In this document: in pieces, positions 6,801 to 9,533 of the stretch
Layout of the letters: every line of letters begins with the position of its first letter
Position numbering within the stretch: the first letter of the stretch is position 1
Translations under genes and position numbers: made by a program
Source: CAYHCE01 sp964355015
Lineage (GTDB): Bacteria; Cyanobacteriota; Cyanobacteriia; PCC-6307; Cyanobiaceae
Direction: 5' to 3'
NCBI GenBank assembly: GCA_964355015.1
Contig: CAYHCE010000067.1
Span: 1-9,533 of the forward strand
Length of the DNA stretch: 9,533 nt
The notes under the pieces: model-generated
The model's database searches: none
What the model was told of the DNA's origin: nothing
Seen by the model: the letters and a program-made list of their open reading frames with translations, nothing else

Positions 6801-7667
6801 ATGACCAAACGCCTTCTCCAGGACCTCCGCGTCCTGCAGCAACCGATCGCCGAGCAGCAACAGCTCGTCAGCTACGCGCAGCCGCAGCACTGGCCCAACC
6901 AGGAGCCGCCTGCCCAGCTGGAGCCGGAGGACGACGACCTCGAGGACGACGACCTCGACCCGGATGAGCCCCTGGATGAACCCGGCGAGGAGGTCGAAGC
7001 TTCCCGCACCGAGCCGTCCGATGCGCTCAAGGCGGAGCGGCGCAAGACCAACCAGCTGGAGCGGGAGCTGCGCACGATCAAGCGCCAGCTCGCCCAGTTC
7101 TCCAAGATCAACCCCGACGAGTACGAGCGCCTCCAGGAGGCCGAGCGACAGAAGGAGCAGCTGGAACGCGAGATCGCCAGCCGTGAACTCCAGCTCGAGG
7201 CCGCCGCTGCCCGCAAGGTGAAGGCCGCCGCCAAGGAACGGGACGAGGCGCTCCAGGACGTGCAGAACCTGCGCAAGGAACGTCTGCTGGAGCGACTGTT
7301 CGTCGATGCCGATGGCCGCGCCGGTGGTGACAACCGCGGCTCCTTCTTTGAGATCTTCAAGCACCAGGTCGGTGGCGAGTTCCGCCTCACCAAGGACGGT
7401 GCCGGCCGTGACCTGCTGGAGCCGATCGACTCCAAGGGCAACGTGCTGCTCGGCGATCACGGCAACCTCGACGCCGCCGATCACATCGAGTCGCTCCGCA
7501 CCCATCCGGTGCTCAGCTTCCTGTTCAACCAGCGCGGCGGCCTGGGCCCCGCCACCGTGATCGCTGAGTTCGATGGCAACGGCCAGCCGACCAACCTGCA
7601 GAGCATGAGCGCCAGTGAGCTCTACCTGGCCAGCTACGCCAAGAAGCCAGCCGGCGCCAGACGTTGA
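6801..7667 (+). CDS. Acidic coiled-coil protein, probable phage capsid scaffold
   Basis: The 288-residue product has the layout of a capsid assembly scaffold. A Gln-rich start leads to a strongly acidic stretch (about 41-66, EPEDDDLEDDDLDPDEPLD). A long charged coiled coil follows (about 75-163, with heptad-like LERELRTIKRQLAQFSKI and QLEREIASRELQLEAAA), then a C-terminal part beginning RLLERLFVDADGRAGGDNRG and ending in a basic tail AKKPAGARR. Scaffolds guide coat-protein assembly and leave or are cleaved during maturation. The usual next gene is the major capsid protein, and none is present here. ATG 6801 is preceded by GGTGG at 6792-6796; ATG 6789 and GTG 6786 are in-frame alternatives that add four or five residues. 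No protease motif is visible. The scaffold call is inferred from composition and neighbours; another coiled-coil phage protein is possible. Confidence 0.65.
   Translation: MTKRLLQDLRVLQQPIAEQQQLVSYAQPQHWPNQEPPAQLEPEDDDLEDDDLDPDEPLDEPGEEVEASRTEPSDALKAERRKTNQLERELRTIKRQLAQFSKINPDEYERLQEAERQKEQLEREIASRELQLEAAAARKVKAAAKERDEALQDVQNLRKERLLERLFVDADGRAGGDNRGSFFEIFKHQVGGEFRLTKDGAGRDLLEPIDSKGNVLLGDHGNLDAADHIESLRTHPVLSFLFNQRGGLGPATVIAEFDGNGQPTNLQSMSASELYLASYAKKPAGARR
6927..6956 (+). repeat. Perfect 15-bp tandem duplication in the scaffold-like gene
   Basis: GAGGACGACGACCTC occurs twice head to tail (6927-6941 and 6942-6956) and encodes the repeated acidic unit EDDDL. Being in frame and perfect, it looks like a recent duplication within the acidic segment. 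Confidence 0.9.
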
Positions 7668-7674
7668 TCCAACT

Positions 7675-7700
7675 GCGCTCCGTCAGTGGTGGCGGAGCGC
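7675..7700 (+). terminator. Hairpin just after the scaffold-like gene
   Basis: GCGCTCCG (7675-7682) and CGGAGCGC (7693-7700) form a perfect eight-pair stem with a ten-base loop, seven bases after the stop codon. The following bases (GCCTTGTTC) are only weakly T-rich, so it is a possible terminator or 3' stabilising hairpin marking the end of the cassette. Confidence 0.45.
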
Positions 7701-7949
7701 GCCTTGTTCACTGACAACCAAGCACAACCGAACGGCAGGGAACGAATCATCCACGCACAATCAAGCGCGAGGCAGAGGACTCATATTCACGATCAATCCA
7801 ATCAAGTGAAGTACAAAAAGGGGGGGATATACCCCTGAATACGAGAAACTCGCGCCTACTGCCTCGCAAATGTCGCAAAATCTGGAAATTCTCTTCTCCG
7901 ATCACCTCAACGTCGGCTGATCTCCACCTGCAGTGACTGGGCTGCCTGA

Positions 7950-8012
7950 GGCGGCCACGAGGCGCAGCGGAACACCCGAGCGGGAGCGAGCGGTTGGAGC
8001 CGCCTGGCCGCC
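7950..8012. other. Long-range hairpin GGCGGCCA/TGGCCGCC
   Basis: GGCGGCCA (7950-7957) and TGGCCGCC (8005-8012) are perfect reverse complements, 47 bases apart. They enclose most of the first copy of the tandem repeat. A folded RNA or cruciform is possible, but no promoter was identified. Confidence 0.4.
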
Positions 8013-8081
8013 GTCTGGTGCTGCATCGAGGCTGGCGCGGGAACCCTGAGCAGGCGCGAGCGGGTGGAGCGGTTGGCCGCT
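7958..8081. repeat. Two imperfect 55-bp tandem repeats
   Basis: The segments 7958-8012 and 8027-8081 align along their length with a few substitutions and small indels. Both begin CGAGGC, share GGAAC, then a GCGAGCGG block, TGGAGC and GGCCGC, in the same order. They are separated by 14 bases, giving a period of about 70. The family is not recognised. Confidence 0.6.
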
Positions 8082-8136
8082 GGAGCAGCGACACCGTCAG
8101 CCTTGCTGACCTCTTCGCAGGCATTGCTTAGCTGCC

Positions 8137-8170
8137 CTGCTGGCTAGCGCCGGTGAATGCCGGCCAGCAG
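8137..8170 (-). terminator. Hairpin downstream of the 8217-8627 gene
   Basis: CTGCTGG (8137-8143) pairs with CCAGCAG (8164-8170), and CCGG (8150-8153) with CCGG (8160-8163), with a six-base one-sided bulge and a six-base loop TGAATG. It lies about 46 bases past the stop of the minus-strand gene. No T-run follows on either strand, so a terminator role is uncertain. Confidence 0.35.
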
Positions 8171-8216
8171 TGGGAAGGGGCAACCAGCTTGCGCCAGCCG
8201 CCCCGGTGGGCCGTGA

Positions 8217-8627
8217 TCAGGCCCGGAAGCCGAACTCCCGGCGATAGAGATCAGGGTGGTGGGCTTCGATCAGCTCCATGGCCAGGAAGGCCGGAAAGGG
8301 GACCAGGCCCGACAGGGTGACCTCCTGGGAAGACAGCCCACGCCGGGGGCGCGCAGGAACCGCCAAAGGGACAGGCCTCGGAAGCGGCTCGATCTGGCGC
8401 AGCTTCTGCTCGAGCAGCGCCCAGAGATATTTCGGGATGCCGGAGGGCCGTGGGCAGCGCCACACCTTGCAGGTGGCATCCCAGGGCCGGGATTCTTCCC
8501 GCAGCAGCCCGTGCTTGCCGGCTTTGCTGATCTCGATCATCAGCAGGTGCTCGCTCACCGCCTTGCCGGTGACGGCCCTCCAGGTGATGCCGCTCATCGT
8601 GGACGCATAGATCGTGATGGGTGTCAT
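8217..8627 (-). CDS. Hypothetical protein, 136 residues
   Basis: I do not recognise this product. It starts MTPITIYASTMSGITWRAVT, continues with VSEHLLMIEISKAGKHGLLR, has a central CKVWRCPRPSGIPKYLWALL segment with two nearby cysteines, then a Pro/Arg-rich linker (about 88-104), and ends in a helical stretch AFLAMELIEAHHPDLYRREF. It has no signal peptide or membrane helix. ATG 8627 was chosen over a TTG two codons upstream. The gene lies downstream of the other small minus-strand gene, but a strong terminator separates them, so it probably has its own promoter. A nested hairpin element (8668-8706), shared with that neighbour, sits 40 bases before the start. That shared element and the globular-looking N-terminus support it as a real gene. 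Accessory or mobile-element origin is possible. Confidence 0.55.
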   Translation of the reverse strand: MTPITIYASTMSGITWRAVTGKAVSEHLLMIEISKAGKHGLLREESRPWDATCKVWRCPRPSGIPKYLWALLEQKLRQIEPLPRPVPLAVPARPRRGLSSQEVTLSGLVPFPAFLAMELIEAHHPDLYRREFGFRA

Positions 8628-8667
8628 GGCCAAACCAGGCGAAGGACCCCTCAGCCCTGCGCGGGGA

Positions 8668-8706
8668 GGGCAAGGGGCGCGCCAGCGCCTTGCGCAGCCC
8701 TTGCCC
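8668..8706 (-). promoter_or_regulatory. Nested-hairpin leader element, copy 1
   Basis: GGGCAAGGG (8668-8676) and CCCTTGCCC (8698-8706) are perfect inverted arms. Inside them GGCGC (8676-8680) and GCGCC (8685-8689) form a second stem with a four-base loop; the two stems share base 8676, so one of them loses a pair. The element ends 40 bases before the start codon of the 8217-8627 gene. A second copy with the same arrangement precedes the neighbouring gene (9060-9096). It could be an RNA leader structure, an operator, or a dispersed palindromic repeat. Confidence 0.5.
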
Positions 8707-8767
8707 CGCCGCGCACGCTGAGGAGGGCCGCCGCCTCCCCAGCTGGTGTCGCCAAGAGCCGTCGGGG

Positions 8768-8790
8768 AAAAGGGGGCCGTTAGGCCCCCT
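8768..8790 (-). terminator. Intrinsic terminator of the 71-residue gene
   Basis: Read on the minus strand, the stem GGGGGCC/GGCCCCC (8783-8789 with 8772-8778, plus a closing A-T pair) has a four-base loop and is followed by TTTT (8768-8771). It starts six bases past the stop codon of the 8796-9011 gene. This is the most typical terminator in the window. Confidence 0.8.
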
Positions 8791-8795
8791 GGGGC

Positions 8796-9011
8796 TCAGA
8801 TCACCGAGACGGTGCAGCCCCGGGTGCCCTGAAGCTTCTGGGCGATCGCGAAGGCCTTTTCGGCCGGCACGAAGCGCATCTTCTTGACCGGCTTGCCGCG
8901 CTTCCCGAAGAACTGCTGCTCAAAGGGGTGGGCGCCGCCCTTGAGGCCATCGGGATAGAAGTGAACGATGACGCGGCGGATTTCGCAGCTGGGGGCAGAG
9001 GGTGTAGCCAT
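8796..9011 (-). CDS. Small basic hypothetical protein, 71 residues
   Basis: I do not recognise this product. It reads MATPSAPSCEIRRVIVHFYP, then DGLKGGAHPFEQQFFGKRGK, PVKKMRFVPAEKAFAIAQKL and QGTRGCTVSVI. A strand-like segment (IRRVIVHFY), a loop rich in Gly and basic residues, a helix (AEKAFAIAQKL) and a final strand (CTVSVI) suggest a compact alpha/beta fold. The net charge is basic, which would allow nucleic-acid binding, but no known motif supports that. It starts at ATG 9011 without a clear Shine-Dalgarno sequence and ends six bases before a strong intrinsic terminator, so it is probably monocistronic. The nested hairpin element at 9060-9096 lies 48 bases upstream. The terminator and the regular fold-like pattern support a genuine gene. 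Confidence 0.65.
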   Translation of the reverse strand: MATPSAPSCEIRRVIVHFYPDGLKGGAHPFEQQFFGKRGKPVKKMRFVPAEKAFAIAQKLQGTRGCTVSVI

Positions 9012-9059
9012 GGTCTTGAGGTGAGGAACCCGATCCAGCAGCGCGGCCCGCGCAGGGAA

Positions 9060-9096
9060 GGCAGGGGGCGCGAAGCGCCTCGCGTCAGCCCTTGCC
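9060..9096 (-). promoter_or_regulatory. Nested-hairpin leader element, copy 2
   Basis: GGCGC (9067-9071) and GCGCC (9075-9079) form the inner stem with a three-base loop. GGCA plus GGG (9060-9066) pair imperfectly with CCCTTGCC (9089-9096) as the outer stem. The order of arms, the spacer (about nine bases, CGCGTCAG-like versus TGCGCAG in copy 1) and the CCCTTGCC arm match copy 1. It lies 48 bases before the start of the 71-residue gene. Confidence 0.5.
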
Positions 9097-9411
9097 GAAC
9101 CGAGCAGGCCAGCGCAGCCTTCGGGTGCTCCTCACCGGGGCCGTGGCTGAACACCCCCCCAGCGGTGCTGACCTAAACGCGTTCGTCCACGGCTACAGCC
9201 GATCCGGGGCGGCAGTAATCGTGCCCTGCGGCCGGCGTCAGAGGTGTGGTGCTTGCTTGGCCAAAGGCACCGGCAGTTCCTGGTTGGAGGCATCGAGGAA
9301 CCAGACGCAGTCCTGGGCGCCGGGCCGATCAGCCCGCTTTCATCGTGTCGTTGTCACCTGGGGCTCCACCTGAGGTCGCGCCCGAGCTGGCCAGAACAAA
9401 CGACCTCTGCT
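9097..9411. other. 315-bp region without a supported gene
   Basis: All frames here are either short or lack protein character. One short minus-strand frame ending near 9240 (QDCVWFLDASNQELPVPLAK) looks protein-like but is closed by a stop within about 33 codons and has no start, so it could be a gene relic. No tRNA or strong terminator was seen. Confidence 0.5.
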
Positions 9412-9425
9412 AGTACAGGTGTTCG
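9412..9425 (+). promoter_or_regulatory. Candidate LexA (SOS) box
   Basis: AGTACAGGTGTTCG fits the cyanobacterial LexA consensus RGTAC-N3-DGTWCB (as I recall it) at every defined position. It has the near-palindromic AGTAC/GTTC halves typical of Gram-positive and cyanobacterial LexA sites. It lies just upstream of a possible plus-strand gene start, where a repressor site would block transcription. Confidence 0.6.
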
Positions 9426-9441
9426 CTTTGATGGTGTCGCC

Positions 9442-9533
9442 GTGCCTGCTTCCCCGCCCCGCTCCCGCGGCGCCCGGCTGGCGCCCAGCTCAGCGGCAGA
9501 CGATGGTGGCTACGAGCAGTGGCCCTATCTCGA
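9442..9533 (+). CDS. Possible start of an SOS-controlled gene, cut by window edge
   Basis: A GTG at 9442, sixteen bases after the LexA-type box, opens a frame to the window edge. It reads MPASPPRSRGARLAP, then SSAADDGGYEQWPYL. The last fifteen residues look like real protein, while the first fifteen resemble a disordered leader. An ATG at 9431 opens another frame with poorer composition (MVSPCLLPRPAPAAP). Only about 30 residues are visible, so no family can be assigned. The main argument for a gene is the regulatory site. The true start could also lie beyond the window. Confidence 0.35.
   Translation, partial: MPASPPRSRGARLAPSSAADDGGYEQWPYL

Larger units (their letters stand above)
7668..8216. 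other. 549-bp region without a supported gene
   Basis: No reading frame here has convincing protein character. The 125-codon minus-strand frame at 7747-8124 is Arg/Pro/Ser-rich and lacks recognisable content. The part at about 7720-7910 is clearly AT-richer than the rest of the window and includes a poly-A/poly-G run at 7815-7826, next to a short GGGG-ATATA-CCCC palindrome. The part at 7940-8170 is GC-rich and full of inverted and tandem repeats, annotated separately. No tRNA could be recognised. The region may hold the right edge of the phage-derived segment. Confidence 0.6.

Noticed and set aside
6774..7505. Minus-strand open frame of 243 codons opposite the scaffold-like gene
   Set aside because: The Leu/Val-rich product is the expected mirror of a coiled-coil gene rich in GAG and CTG codons; the plus strand fits the operon.
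7815..7835. Minus-strand terminator-like GGGG-TATAT-CCCC followed by T5
   Set aside because: The stem has only four pairs, and the nearest minus-strand gene ends about 380 bases upstream of it.
7958..8081. CRISPR array
   Set aside because: Only two diverged copies of about 55 bp with a 14-bp gap; there is no regular repeat-spacer pattern and there are no cas genes.
7747..8124. Minus-strand open frame of 125 codons
   Set aside because: Arg/Pro/Ser-rich, runs through tandem repeats and an AT-rich patch, with no recognisable motif or good start.
3331..8143. Possible attachment-site pair: CTGCCTTGTTGG near 3340 and CTGCCCTGCTGG near 8132, each after a GCATT
   Set aside because: Only 10 of 12 bases match, spacing to GCATT differs, no integrase or tRNA is present, and both copies lie in hairpin-forming sequence. 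Chance similarity is likely.
9141..9373. Possible gene in the plus-strand frames between the small genes and the LexA-type box
   Set aside because: The frames are short or rich in Ser/Cys/Arg, lack a ribosome-binding site and show no known motif.

Overview
The window looks like the chromosome of a GC-rich unicellular cyanobacterium of the Synechococcus/Cyanobium type. This is inferred from an RppA/RppB-type (NrsR/NrsS-type) two-component pair divergent from a heavy-metal RND efflux operon, weak or absent Shine-Dalgarno sequences, uniformly high GC, and a site at 9412-9425 that fits the cyanobacterial LexA box.

Bases 1-3312 form a metal-responsive module. On the minus strand, a very short periplasmic adaptor-like protein (536-1105) is followed by the N-terminus of an HME-RND permease of the CusA/CzcA/NrsA family, which runs off the left edge. 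Divergent on the plus strand are an OmpR-family response regulator and its sensor kinase. The 120-bp region between the two arms carries an 11-bp-period direct repeat, ATGAAA-N5-GTGAAA, which is a good candidate for the regulator's binding site.

Bases 3428-7667 form a plus-strand cassette of phage morphogenesis genes: a DUF4055-type portal protein, a small probable head-tail connector, a protein with three LysM repeats, and an acidic coiled-coil protein that looks like a capsid scaffold. The first three genes overlap by one base at TGATG junctions. No terminase lies upstream (the sensor kinase gene is only 115 bp away) and no major capsid protein lies downstream, so this is a remnant, a satellite-like or domesticated set, or one part of a dispersed particle locus.

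Bases 7668-8216 contain no convincing gene. The stretch holds hairpins, an AT-richer patch and a pair of imperfect 55-bp tandem repeats. Bases 8217-9011 carry two small minus-strand genes of unknown function. Each is preceded by a copy of the same nested-hairpin element about 40-50 bases before its start codon, and the upstream gene ends in a good intrinsic terminator. Bases 9097-9411 show no supported gene. The window ends just after the LexA-type box, where a new plus-strand gene may begin.
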